Source: Promerops cafer (lineage: Eukaryota; Chordata; Aves; Passeriformes; Nectariniidae). From it: DNA of 64,000 nt. Each line of letters begins with the position of its first letter. Within the stretch, counting starts at the first letter, position 1. Below, in pieces: positions 16,701 through 31,700 of this stretch. The position numbers and the translations under genes are program-made. Location of the stretch: positions 186,001 through 250,000 of the forward strand of contig VZSE01012476.1 in NCBI GenBank assembly GCA_013398275.1, written 5' to 3'. The notes beneath the pieces were generated by a model. The model worked only from the letters and a program-made list of their open reading frames with translations, ran no database searches and was not told the DNA's origin.

Positions 16701-19700
16701 CAAAGACATAAGCAAAGAGCTTCCCAGTGCCCTGTGTTAGGGGACAGATAATGCACAGTGTCAGGCTTAAGTGCCTGTGGTGGGCAGGAGGAATGGTAAA
16801 GCACAGCACATGGATTTCAGAAGAGCACTGCAGGAATCCAGCAGCATCTGGCTGTGCCCATTGGCTCTGTCTCAGCACCTGCCACGCTGAAGCAGCCTGA
16901 TTCCATGCAGAACCTTTCATGTTTATCTGTTTATCACCTTAAGCACAAAAACAGATGAACTGCTTTGGAATGCAAGTTAAACTTAGGAGGTGGCTGTCTG
17001 AACACCAGTTTGAGTGCAGCCTAATGAACCTGACTGTAGCCAGTTCAAAAATCCTTTTGCCTCTGCAAATTTCTCCACGTAACATGCAGATAAACCACAA
17101 CAGATGACTTAAAGTTGACTGGATATACATTTCCCAAACAAGGTCCAAACATGAGTAAAAGAATCAATGAGGCATTAGTAGAACAGGCAGTTATGCCACA
17201 CTTTTACTGATCAGAGCACCTCTTCTATACCAAGCTTCTCAAACTGCTGGCATTTTCAACATGGAAAATGCGAACAAAAATAAGGCAAGAACCATACACA
17301 CAAACCAAGGTCACTGGAACACCTAAAATAGAGCATTCACAGACCTCCTTCAAAATAAACATAAAATTCATTTATAGACCTCACTCAACTTCTTCCATGC
17401 ACTCCTACAAACTACCTATTAATCTAGTTCTTCATTGAAAGGGGAGGACATCTTGATAACTAGCTTGGGGGGGAGGGCAGGAGTAAAGAAAGAAAACAAA
17501 ATAGAAAGAAAAAATATTCTTCCCTAATGTCTAAAGATCTCTTCAAAGAATCTTGAGATCCTGCTATGATAAAAGCCAAAGCTGATGTTGCTTCAATTAA
17601 AGAGTACATTATACTCATCTGCTTATAGGAGAGGAAACCTCCTTGAAGTCCACATACCGGATGCAAAGATAGTCATTCTTCTGGTCTTGAGGTAATATTT
17701 GATTCAAGTCTGAATGCCCTCCTCATCTTTCATCTCTTGCTTGATCCCAGGCAACTGGCAGAGAGAAGGAAGCACAACCTTTTGAGCCAGCAAGCAGACG
17801 AAGGGATCACAAAGAAGTGATGAAGGACCAAATCGGCTTTTTGTTTCCATGTTGGAAGGTGAAGACCATGAAAGAATGCATTAAGCTCCTCCCTGGTGCT
17901 GAAACAAACTGTAACAAACTCCTGAGCATGTCTTTTTGGGGCTCAAAGGGAGAAGGGAATCAAAGCAACTATCAGGTTCAAAAAATGAAAAAGAAAAAAA
18001 AAATAGAGATAGAGGTAAGGCCTTGTTTTAAGCTTGAAAGTGCTTTTAGAAATCTGAACTGCTCTGTAGGCAACATGACAAAAGACCTATAGTCCTGTTC
18101 TTTAATACACTTACCAACAAGAGCTAGGATACAAAATTTCACTCAGACTGCAGTAGAAAAGCTGAACCTTGGGAGCAGAATGCAAGATAAACCTCTCCAA
18201 ATCTGCACCATGCAAAAATTTAAGCTTTATTGTACTATATACAGTAGTAAGAACATGAGAAAACAGATTAAAGACAGAATCACAGTTATCTGTAACAATT
18301 CTTTTTAAAGTCTCCTGGCAAGCTAGGTAACTCGATAAACTGCAGCTTCAAAATATAAAGACAAAATGCAAATCAAGTTTAATATATCTAAGTATTATGT
18401 ACTCCAGGTCCAACATGCAGCCATTGAGATGGCACTGCTGTGTTGAAACTTGGCTGGTTTTTTTCCTTTATTCTGTCCACCACTTACAGAGTCACAGTCT
18501 TAACAGTTATAAGCCTCCATTGTCCTCTTTGATAACAATCAAATCTATTCAGATGTATTTGAAAGACACTCGACAGTTGGGTGCTTAGTAACATTAATCA
18601 GAACACCATCTTCTGCTTCAAGATAATCATGGCAGATATTATGCACTGAGCTTTTGCCTCCTGCATCTCACTCCTTACACAAGATGTCACCCTGGGGGAC
18701 TGCTACTACTTTCACTTTAAACAGCATATGTCCAGACTGGAGCATTCTACCTGGTAATACTGAGCTAATAAAAGTAAATGCAAACATTCGAGTTGGATGA
18801 GACTATAGCGACAGAAGTCCTGCAGATACAAAGAGAAATAAAAATTCCTTACTGTCACCACATGAACTGTGGAAAAGAAACTCCTATAAAAGGCAGTCCT
18901 ATTTCTAGGAATGAGTATCGGTGTACTGAATTCTGTGTCTATTTTAGGGAATGACAGAACAGATGTAACTTAGTTTATTGGAGAGGATTCTTCCCATCTA
19001 ATTACATAATGGCAGAATTTCTTGCCTTGGTTTTGAGGGGAACTGGAGAAGAAGAAGAAATTAAAAAGCAAGAGAAGACAGGCTTTTCCAAAAATAAATA
19101 AAACACAAAACTACGCACACACTACTACTCTCCAAGACCACTATCCTGGAGCAAAATCCCCTCTGAATTATGAAGACAGCTGTGTCAGGTATCATCAAAA
19201 TTCTTCTATCACCAAAAGAACTTCCAAGAAGGGCTTCTGTGCCTTCCCACTCCCCATCTTACAAATGGCAGCTGGTGTGATAAAAGATACTGTGTCCTGC
19301 TGATAGCTCTAGAAAGTCTGGGATACTCAGATTTTTTTCCAAGCTATGCTCCAAGAAAAAAGACTCAATGAAAACTGACAGTTATTTCAGAAAAAACTTT
19401 TAGAAATTCAGTCTTCAAGCACTGCTGCCCGAAGTGAAGCCAGATATGGTGAAATTCACCTCAGTATGCTGAAGCAATCTCAAATTGCATCCTACCATGT
19501 TTGAAACTTCCTAAAGGTCAAAGAAGTTCTGGAAGAACCTCAGGCATTCCCTGCCAAACGGGGGGAAAATAACTCATCCAAGCAGGTCAGTCCTGCATCT
19601 AACGCTGCCCAATACTTAAGTAACTCAGATGATACACAAAAAACTTCTGTTTAATTTGCAACTTAGACAAAACCTGAAAAAAGTCTAACACAATAGAAGA

Positions 19701-22700
19701 CAGGATTAGGATTCAAAATCATTTGGACAAATTGTAAACTCACTCGGAAGTAAGAAAGATTTCATTAAAGAGAAGTGCAAAGTCATAGTGCTAGTGGGAG
19801 TAATCAACTTCAGAAATATCAGATCTGAAAGATCAGACTTAACTGGGTACATTGCAGTGGTGCAGAAACCCAATTGTAAAACAGACTGCAAACTGCAGAC
19901 AGTACCAAACTTAAGCAAACTCAAAAGGATGCAAAACAAGAAGCAAAATATCTAAGACACATGGAAGGTATCTGGCTTGTTTGGGTACTACATGACAAGA
20001 GAAAATTAGATCAATTTGATTGCAAAGGAAATGAGAGTTGAAAGACAAAATTCCAGTATCAGAGAGCTAGGAGATAAATTTTATCAAGGTAGTTGGTTTT
20101 ACTCATTTCAGAGACTAGGTGAAGACACATACATAATGGCCAACTATGTAAGAAGTTGTTACTCACTCTAAGGAAATGTATCTGTCTATTTGGCTGGTTA
20201 AAGTATTAAACTGGAAAATTCAGAAACAGATTTAAGTTATATGCTAGAAAAAGACAAAAAAATCTAACCATAGGTTTAAGCAAACATGGACAAAGATGTA
20301 TGAAACCTTCCATCAAAAAATTAAGATTCTATTTTGTGAAGGGAATGGCTCTCAAACTTGTTCAGCCAGAGGACCAGTACAAATCAGACCTCAAATCCTA
20401 TTAATACCTATTGAAACTGAAAAGGCAATTTAGTATATATTGAAGCATACCACAGAGCATTTGGTTAGAACAGCATGTGCAAGAATTGGTTTTGGTAGAT
20501 GTTGATCCTGTCTAGCACAAGGGAATACACTATGTAAGTATCTCTCTACCTTCTAAATTTAAAGACCACCTGGCATATTAAAAAGGAATCCATAAACCCA
20601 TAAATTTCCTGGTGTTTTCCAGAGGAGAGGGGACAATAAATAAAGTAATAACTGTTGCATATCACTTCTCAAAATAGCACATACATATTTAAAAGAAAGT
20701 AATCTGATATGATGGAGCAATGAACATGACTCAACCAAAGCACTGCTGCTGGAACATTTTAGAGATATTTCACTCATCTTACCATATTGAAACCATAAGA
20801 AATAACAAACAAAAAAAACCCCATGAAAAATAATTGTGTAAGTCAGTCTGCCTATCACAGACACATTTCTGGTAAGCTCTAGTCTCAAGAGTTATTTCTT
20901 TTTTTAAAAAATAGATGCCCTAGCACTTAGCCTGAAGGCTAACTCCAACAGATGGAGTTTAATTACATCTTCATTTATAAAAAGCTTCTATTAACAATCT
21001 GCTAAGAATATGGATTCCTCATTTGTCACTGCAACTATGTCAAACTTGCTTAGTTTTCAAATAGGTGCATTTATAGGTCACATGTATATCCAAGAATCAA
21101 ACAATATTCTTTTGGCCTACAGATCAGTCCCCTAACCAATGAGTACAATTACCAGACTTGGTGATTTAAGCTCCCAGCCTAATAAGAAAAAGCACTGGAT
21201 ACTTCAAACCCTAGGAAAAAATCACATTAAAATATTCTGCAACTGAAATTTATGAAAGAATTCCTAGATTATTTCCACTTCATTAATTCAAACCATTCAC
21301 TTTTATCCTTTACTTGACATACACTTACAGACCTCTCAGTCTCCTCCAAGTTACAATTCACCAGAAAGACTTTAAGGCAAGCAGCTTGGGGAGAAGCTAA
21401 GCAGCATCCTTTACTGACTGAATGTCATCTAATGTGCATGTGGGGAAGAAGGAGAGGTCATCACTGTAGGATGACCTAGACAGAGCTAGGCACAGATTTC
21501 TACCAGCTCAAATGGTAACAAATCTAATTATTCATTCTGTTTAACTATCTGAACTTAATCAAAGTAAAGGCTCTGAACTGAGTAAGACAGAAACAGATTT
21601 TGTACATGGCTGGTATCAATTCCCACATCTCCTTGGCAATAGGGCACACAGTCATTGGACACAAATACCAAACAACCCTGGAGACAGGGAGCTAAGATGG
21701 ACATTTTTTCTCATTCCAGGAGAAAATATGTAAATATATACAGAAGATGATGTGAAATAAAAACAAACAACCAACCTAAGCCTGTATTAAATGTAGGTGA
21801 AGCAACTAAAATTCTCAGCTCATAGAAGCACTCCAGTAAAATAACTGGTGGGATTCTCTTTCTTGGTTACAACATACTGCTTCCTTCTGTGGTAATTACA
21901 AACACCTACCTGTAAACTTACTTTTTTCCTTCACCTCTTTGCTCCACTATGATGGATAATCCCTGTAAAGATTCCAACTCCAAACCTATACAATGCTGCT
22001 TTTTATTTGGGTAAGCTACCACTGGCCTCAACCACTCAAAAATGTCACATAAGTCCATATGTTTGCTCAATAGTCTCTTTCTAGTCAACCTATGGTGATC
22101 CAAGAAATATGGTGTCCGATATGAAATATCTCCACTGAAGTAAGAGAAGTGGCCTCTGCTTATACTTCTTTACTATCTAGAATTATCTTAGGAAAACCAG
22201 AAAAAGTGTGATGAGAAATGCCACCAATACACTGCCATGTAAAAACAAAGTACTAGAAATTAAGAGACTGTAAATATTATCAAAATTACTAAAATTCCTG
22301 AAAACTGAAATCAGTAACAGTTCCCATCAATTCATTCCACAGTTTAAATTTTACTTCAGTTTTTGCACTTCTTACTTTCTCTGGGTTGGGTTGCCTTCCC
22401 TCCTCTACTCTTCATACAGGCTTAGGTGAAAAGCTTTTGAAATGTACTGCCCAAGTTCATGAGTTTCATGTTGGAATGACCCAATTAAAACAGGAAACTA
22501 TTTGTAATACTTCTTTAGGTATCCCATAAATTCCAACCTCAGCTGTAACTGACTTACCTTTCCTGCAATTTGAAAGTACTAGGCTTTGCTAATGAAGACT
22601 AGCTAAGGGACTAGAATGCTAACCAGCCTCACAGAGCCACAACAAGATTTCATTTTTGTGTCAGTAAAAGTGGCACGTGAGCCATGAGAGTGAGAGATGA

Positions 22701-25700
22701 AATGAAAAGTGGAACTGCTGAAAAAAAATGAAGAAAAATATAAACTGGCTAAAAGTTGTCCACAGTTCAAAAAAAAAACAAAAAAAAAAGAAGACACTGG
22801 GAACTACAAGAGACATTATTCAAAGTAAAGAATGTGGAATAGACACACCTATTTGAGGTCTAAACTGATGTTCTGCTCTCCCAACAGTTCTTGAGAAAAA
22901 CATTTATCAACTTTCCAAGTAACTCAGACACAGATTTAAAGTGGCTATGCTAAAAAAGAAAAAAACCCCAAAACCCTAAAAGAACCAACAAACCACTTCC
23001 TCTCACACACAGCACGAAGAACAGGGATGATGGTACAGTGCTATTCTATATACAAAACATTAATTCCTTCCTACACAATATCTTCTGAAAGTGGACATAA
23101 ATTTGAAAAGAGTGGACTTCATCTTACTATTTTTTTCATCTATTCACAAACTAGAGATTTTTGATTTGAAGAAAAAAAATGGAATTTAACTGATGTATCA
23201 GTTTTACTGCAGCAATACAAGAAATGGATTGGGATAAATCTCAAACTTTATGAAGAATAATAGTTTAATGCTATATAAACGATGCCTATTTTTACTCACA
23301 AAACCAAGGCCCTAATACCCTTTTTCTAAACTTTACATAAAAACTGAGCTAAAACTAAAAATTTTAAGAAGAACTGTAACTTTTGCCCAGTTTTCTCCCT
23401 CTTCCTGAGGTGATATGGACATGTTGTTTCAGTAGTTCTTAACAGACAGAGCTCACTAGCTCAGTATTTAAAAAAAATAAAATTTGACAGGTCTCGAAGA
23501 ACTGCAGGAATTTCTTTTGACATGAGGTGAGAGAATGTCAATACTGGCAGAGAACCCCATTAAATTATCTGTACCAAGGGGACATGAAGAAGAGATTAAA
23601 TGAAAGAAGATGGGAAAGAGAAGTCAGTGAAAGAAATCAATAATGAATTTATTATACAATTGCCAATGAGAATATTGTAGTACTGGAAATATTTGGAAGA
23701 CTTCACTGACTGCAGATATTTTCTCTTTTTTTTTTCTACTTACCTAGACCTTTTTGTCCAGGATTTTTAGCAAAGTTAAAAGTAAACTGATAAAAATCCT
23801 TGAACTTTGCTGGATCCTTTAGCTCTTGTTCCAGTCTTGGCAATAGCGCTTTTAGCTTTTCTGTGGTGTCACACCTGTTCAAAAGAGATTACATTATTTG
23901 CATATATTTAAAATTTCTTCCTACTTTCCCCACACCTTTTTTTATGGTTTAGTTTAAGAGCAAAACAAAACAGTGGTTAAGACAAAAACAGATTATCTTT
24001 GTGGACAGCATTCTGAAAAATGTAAATACTCATGTGCCTTTACTAAAGAATTTTAAGTGGAACATTGTATACAGGCATCCATTAAGTACACAATGCAAAC
24101 AGGATTCAGTGGTTTAACTTCTTTTTATCTCTTTATGAATTTCTGAATGGATGCTATTCTGTTCTTAAAGAACATCCAAACCTCTCTGTTATTCCTTCCC
24201 CGAGACAGATGTTGTAACACAAGTGTGTGAGGTTTTGCTTTAATCTAGATAGACATTGCTTATTCCCTGCTGTCCTGAATAAAGAGCTTCACACTATGTT
24301 TTTACAGATCATCTTAACATTTGAGGACTTTCCAACTAAATGAACTATTATTTGCAGTAATTCTCTCCCCATCACAGAACACCTGAGAATAAAACCGGCT
24401 CACAAAATGGGCCTTGAATGATAGCCTGAATTCTGGCAAACTATTTAACAGCCTGGCACAGGTAAGAATCAAGTAACTAAGACAGAATCAAGTCACTGAA
24501 ATTCTAACAGACACACATCCCTGAGTAACACCAAAGCATTTCCAGTGAAAACACCTGAGCTGACAAGACAGGCTTTTAAAAGGGAAAGTGTTTCTGCCAC
24601 AACGAGGCATCAAATGAATATTCAAGGTTTACAGGACATTACCAGTATCTTGAATTGTACCTAAAAACTCAATGTGAGGCAAACAGGGTTCAAAAGAAGC
24701 AGCTATCACAACTAACACTGTTTATTTGAAAGTTCTCCATAGTCAAATGTTTGTATTTATTCTAAAGATTCAAGAAAAAAATCTATTAAAGGATGGGTAA
24801 CTATAACAATATCCATAGAACGCAAATGCAGTTTTAACTGTCTTGCATGGCACAGATAAAAATAAGTATCTTCTTGGCCTCCAGCAGTACCATGCGGAGA
24901 AAAGACAGAATTCTGCTAACAGTCTTCAACTGAGAAGCTCAGTTTCATTGGGACTTGATCTAGTCAATAAATATACCTTCCCATATGCATCCTAAAGATG
25001 CTATGTGATCTAAGCCTCAGGGAATCTCTTTCCATTTGACTGCTCACTTGTGTTCATTGCTAAAATCTACAGACACAGTGCTTTCAAGTATGTAACAAAA
25101 TCATTCCAAATTCTCAGTAAGTGCTGTGGCAAGTGGGCACAGCCATACTATGCTCCTAAGAACAGTTGTTGTTCAAAGAACAGGTGATTTAGCAAAACCT
25201 TTTTAATCACTTTTATGAAAAAGAAATACTGGCAACCTTTAATATAATAGCATGAGTACTTAATTTCTGTCCACAGTTAGAAAATCATAATTATTCTTGT
25301 AATTTCTACCCAAAGTTACTCAGTGGGACAAAATAAAGCCGTGAACTTCAGATGGTATCAAAAGTTATTTCATCAAAATTTCCTAAAAAGAAAAGCTTAA
25401 AAAGAAATCAATAACTGATAAAGTCAGTAACATAAGACTGCTACAATCTCTGCTCAAGAAACAACCACCACATTTCCCAGAAGTTGGTCTGTCTTAGAAA
25501 TGTATTGACAAGGTGCCATTCTAAGATCAAATGAAAGTGTTTAGCTACAAAAAAAAGAAACAAGTAATAAACTGTACTTATCCACCCATTTAATGCAATG
25601 TTAAAAAGAGTCATTTGACAGCTCAAAATATTAGAAATGCTGCTCCCCTTGCAAGGAAGAGTTATACACAAAATATTATTTTATGATGATAAATGCTTGA

Positions 25701-28700
25701 CTTTATTGGTAAGCAGAGGCAACGTTCAAAGTTTATTATCCAGAATAGCTCCATAACCCAGGAAGGCAATTTTTATCAGTTACATCGCAGTTGGACCAAT
25801 CTTTTCTACTACCAAGATCCTAATTTTTATTTCAATTCCTCATAGATATTTTGTACAAATGAAGTATCTAGTATAAAAGAGAGGAAAGTATGGGTGGTAA
25901 AATGGACAAAAAGAAAGATGGGTCCATTTGTTGGTGGCAAGGTAAAGGGAAAGAATTGAAGGCTCTTTTCTGTTTTCCTATTTCTCTTCTGCTTCAACAC
26001 TAACTTTTTTTCCCCTTCATACACCTCCAGTGACTTTCAGTTTTTGACAGCAGGAGGTCCAACTCAAACCCCTAACACAAATACGCATATGCTTACTAGG
26101 AACTACATAAAAAGATACGTGAATCCATCTGACTCCCCTGCTGTACAGGTAGAAATTGTTTTGCTTTCCCCCTACTGTGGTCATTAAGGCTTTGCAGTAA
26201 AGCAGCAATTCAAGGAAGACAAGACACTACAGGCATTTTGCACCTGTTAAGCTTGGCACTAGCCTCAATAGCTTTTTAAAGCTTCATACACTTTAAGTGA
26301 AAATGTTTTGACCAGAAACAAGGTTCAGGCCTTACATTATAAACTATGCAGAAATGGATACTTACCCCAACTCCGTCATGCCATCAACAAATTCCTTTTT
26401 ACTGAATTCACACTGAGTAGCTGCCCTGAATTTCCACGCCACAACCAGAACACTGATACTGGCTGGGTCCAGGCTTAAATCATCACAGAACTGCTGAATC
26501 CCATCAATGCCAATTTTATTTTCATCTTGTGGGTCTGCAGTTCAAAATACAAAGAGGAGAACTATAATTATTTACAGAACATATTAACAAATAATCATCT
26601 GACAGCTCTGATGTGCTGCATAATACAGGTATTCATTTCTTCATAAACTTCACAAATGTTTTCACTTGAAGTGGAGATATTTTTAAAAGAGAAACAGTAA
26701 ACAGATTAAGTATTCTGTAAACTTACAGAGAAATTGGTTTGCAACTTTTCCTGAACTTATCTGCTAAAATCAACTAAATAATTTTTTTTTCCCTCCACAA
26801 TCTTCTATAAAAGATTTGAATTAACTCAGGAGATGCTGCCTACATTTCGAAACAGTAAGGGTGATAAACACATCAAAATGTACAACATATTTATATTGGT
26901 CAGTGTGTATTAAGCTTAAAAAAAAAAAAAAAGGCACCCCAAAATCAAGTCCATCAAAAACACGCCTACCACATTAGACCCCATATTTTTTTTCCTGATA
27001 GTGACATATGGGTATTCACTATATCTACTTAAAGATCACATTTAAACATTTTGGGGGTTTAATTGCAAGTCAGGGAAATCACCAAAACATTGTTCAAATG
27101 ATGCCTTAGCATAACAGCGTCTTAAGCTGATTAATACAATTTAGTACAAGTGAAACATAGTATTCCCCCAGTAGTACCTTTTTGAATGTTGGTAGATGAC
27201 TTATAATAGGTCTGAAACAAAATTCTCTCTCGAAAAAGCCCCCAAACAAACAACCCCCTGCATGTAAACTTAGATAACTGGAGAAGAAAAAAAACAATTG
27301 AAAACAAAAGAATATAAACCCAAACCTCTAGTTTACAAAGCTTGAGACTTTACAAACCACAAAACTGTCTTTCCTAGCTTTTGAGAGGAAGACATTTTAA
27401 TATCCTAAGTTGGGCTATCTAGAAAAGCATCTCTTGAGTAGATTTAATACTAACTTCTTATACTGCTGCCATTTTCAACCATGCTATTTTAAAGGCCTGA
27501 TCCAAGAAGTTGATTAACAAAAATCAAGCCTAGATAAAACTTTTTGAATTTTATTTTAATTCTTAGGGTAAGAGCTCTTTTACTTTCCCAGCCAATAATA
27601 CAGTGGAAGAAATCGTAAATTTCAGAGAGGACGTTAATTTGGCAAACAGACTTACATCTATTAAACCAAGAATTGCACCCATGGAATAATTCAGGGACCG
27701 TTGATCCCAAATAACAAGTAAATATATCTATTCAACTAGTTATAAGGCATGTAAAACATTTCTTCTATATTTGGGGAGTAACTGAAGAACTGAAGGCAAG
27801 ATGTGCACTGTCTTGAAATCAGTGGAAAAATGCTGATGGATTTAAACAAGGACTTTTCATCCCTATCATATTTCACATCATCCGGGCAACTAGTAACAAA
27901 AATGCAATTGCTGTTTTGACAGAGTTGCTCGATAAAGAGGTAGGAAAACTAAGAAAAAACAGCACAGAAAAAGACATTTCAGATTTCAAGTACAGTGCAT
28001 TGTTGTATAGGCTTCGTAGAACAAAGGAATCCCTTACTGTTGAGGGGCCAGTAACTCAGGTTTAAGCCAGATATGAATCAAGGAAAGGTGCTTAACCAAA
28101 ACTTTTATAGTCTTCTGTCAAATCTTGTAAAAGTTTTTAATTTTTTTACACCTTCAGTGTTTAAGTGCCAGAAATGCAAAGGTGTGCTGCTAACTAAAAC
28201 ACTGACATACACTGGCTAGAATTGCTTTCACACAAGTCAGATAGTGCAGTTTGCCACTGCTAGAAATTTATAGGTAACAAATAACATTTAAGATAATCTT
28301 CTTCCATTTTAGATATTCTTAACAGCATTTATGAATTTGAATATACATTTTTGACCCAGCAATCTCCAAGACTGACATTCAAGGAGCAAACAAAAGATTC
28401 ATGTATGTATGTATGTATGTACGGAAACATACACATAAGCATATATAAAACAAAACATCTCTTGAGTTTTGTCTCTGGGTTTTTGTTTTCACAAAGAAAT
28501 GCTATAGCACTGCTGCCTCTTTGTCACTACACAATTCATTACCACACAATAATGAAGTATTAAAGAATCCCTACACTTAAAATAGAACAGATTATGTAAA
28601 GAAGAACAAAAATGGTGGAAACAGTAAAATAAAAAAAAAAGGATAAAGTATACCCAAAGCATGCCATGTATTTCAATGAGAAAAGTACATAAAATCACAG

Positions 28701-31700
28701 TTAAGTAGAGGTTAAGAGTTCATGTTTTCAAACATGAAAATGTATGATTTCAAACACGAAGATGTATGGATTTCAACAGGAGCTAGCATTCCAACATGCG
28801 CTGCTCCAACATGAACAATGCACACTCGTGTCAGATGGCCACATTTTAGCAAGCACTGTCTCCTAGATCACATACATTCTTATATTTAAATGCCTTTTAT
28901 TTTTGTTCTTTTCAACCATGATGTAAAATGAAACTTGGAAAAGAAACAACTCTGCCTTTAATCCGCTTTCCTGTAGTTTTCCCTCCAAGCCTCTCTGAAA
29001 AGGCACATCACTTTTCCTGTAATATGTCAGCATGAAGGAATTAAATAAGTATGTAGTTTCTAGTTTTTGAGTTTTCTTATCTGTTTTGTCACACTCCTAG
29101 CTGTAATGTTATCTGAAACATTTTTGATTTTCATGTATAGAAATATTACTGTCTCTGAACAGAATTAATTCCCCCAAATGTTAGCATAAGAACAATATGT
29201 ATTATTTTGCCATGGAAAGACCATCATACACATTTAAGAGCAGCTACTGGCAAACAATCACGTAACTTGCATAATAAACCTTGCTGCCATATTTGACAGC
29301 TGGCACTTTTTCCTCACTATATGCTTAATTTCCTCATTTTAAAGTCTACAGAAATCTCTACAGAACTTGTGTACAGATCATTCAGAGCATTTAAAACCTT
29401 TTTTCATTCTTATCTTATTACTATAAACACATAGTGAGAAGCAAAAGCTAGCAAGCTTTACTTAAAACTCCTTAGTAAGGGTAGAGGGAAAAGCAGAAAA
29501 AGACCAGACACAACATAATTTATAAAAGAACAAAACAAAATCCACAACAACAAAAAACCCAAGCCCACCAACCAAAAACTCCCCAGAAAACTAAACCTTA
29601 CCTTTGTATCGATTATACAATTGTTCTAATTTCTTCTTGTCTACTGAATTTTTCATGGATTCTTTGTAGTATAAGTCTGGATTCTGGAAGTAGTTGTCTG
29701 TTGCCACTTCTAGTTTCCATTCATTCTGTGTTAAGCAGTATATAGCAGTCCTTTCACCAGCCTGGGTAAATGCCATAAACTGGCGGACCTTGTCCTTCTG
29801 GGACGATTTAAGCTTATGCTTTGGGATGCAAAAGAAGCAGGAAAGCCAATGAAGCTAATCCAGAAGTTTGTTTCAGCATTCTACTACTAATGCCTATCTT
29901 TTAAAGGTTTTAGTTTTCTTGTTGATGACAACTTTCACTTCAGAATTACAGGAAGACAAAGCCTTGTTCTTCTGCAGTTAAATAGACAGCATTTTCTTCT
30001 GAAAATTGAAATGACAGCATCTATATATACATTTTTAGCAGCACATATTCTGTCAGTAACAAACTTGTATTTCTGCTTTATTGCTCACATATGCTGACGT
30101 TTTTTCTGTTCTGTAACAGCAGTAAACACAAGTTTCGTCATATTACAATATGGTTATCTTCTGAAAGATACGCCTAGTGGTTATAAAAAAAAGAAATTAA
30201 AAAAGGTGCAACTTACAGATTCTCAAATTCTGTATAAGTCCATACATGGAAAAGAAATACCAGAGTTTTCCTAATATTTTCTTAGCAACAATTAACAATG
30301 CAAAGTTCAACCATTTTAAGTCATCAGCTGAAAAAGGCAGAAGCATTTATCATACAATTATGTTAGAAAACATTGCCAACAGAAGACATAAGGCAAAAAT
30401 AAAATAGATGAAACGGACATATCAGAGACTGCTGAATGTTACAATGAAACTATAAGATTGCTGTAAATGTGATCTAAAACTTTAATTAAACTTTGAAAAA
30501 TGTATTTATGCTACTAACACATTAAACAACAAAAAAGCATTTTGCAGTGGTCTACAGGAACTAATGTGATGTTTCTCTCAATTGCAGCAACCACATTGAG
30601 ACAATATCCCTAAACTTCTGGAACACCCAAGAGGTAAGCATAGGCATTTTACAGAGAGAAAATATGCTAGTAACATATTTCAACATTATGCTTTACATTA
30701 AGTTGGAAGCAGAAGGAGATAGCTTAAATCAAACTCTATTTTTTATTATATTCTGTACTTTCCAATTTTGTTAAACCATACTTAACACACGTTCTGGGCC
30801 AACAATTAAGCTGAGAAATTTGTATAAATTCCCCATTACAGCTTAAATCATCAGGTATAATGGAAAGTTTACAGGTCTCGTAAAAGAGAACTGAATCCTG
30901 ATCCAGTGAGCCATAAACACAGGACCATCTTTCAGTTTATTTTTTATCTCTTGTACGCATACGGACATCTTGGCTATAGATGGTCCTGAGACAAGAAACA
31001 CATCATGCAAACAAGATAAGGATTTTGGTCTTTCCTACAAGATTTTTCAATCTAATATAAGAAGAAACATGCCAGGTTTCCATTTATACAAGAAATGTGT
31101 ACAGTGGGAGGAAAAATGTGCAAAATATAACTACGACATACTTTGGTAAGTAAATAACTAATAATCCTTTGACTGCAAGCTCCAGCCTGCCTCCAAATTT
31201 TCATGAAGGTTTAGCTAAGGGAGGCTCTGCACCTAGATCTTCCTCAGTTAGATAAACTTCTTCTGGGCAACAAACTTAGTGATAATCAGTTCAAAACAGA
31301 CGACTCTGCCAACAACGCCAAAGGAAACCCCATGTCCTCTTTCAAGCCTAGTTAACGCCAGGCATTTACGGATATTTTCTAGCTTCATTTCTAGCGAAAT
31401 GAACCACTGAATTATTTGAAGCGATAAGGAACACACACGACTCTCCAGCCCACTGCCCTGCCACGTAGCACGGTTCCTACCGCTCATCCGCGGCCGGTGC
31501 CCTGCAGCGGGAGCGGCACCCGCGCACCTTCCCTGGGGGCCGGGGTGCCTCTGGAACTCCTGTCCCCAGCATGACCCCTCGCTGATGGCACCCGAACAAG
31601 GATGCGCACCTCGCATCCAGGCACAGCTCAGTCGGGTTTCTGGAGTCCTCTCTCAGCGCTAATGACACTGCACCGCACACCCCAGGGAAGGGCTGAAGCT

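Noticed and set aside
31460..31490. Alternative DCUN1D2 first exon with ATGAGCG before a GTAGGA donor on the minus strand
   Set aside because: Splicing it to exon 2 would give an immediate in-frame stop, so it cannot supply the protein's N-terminus.
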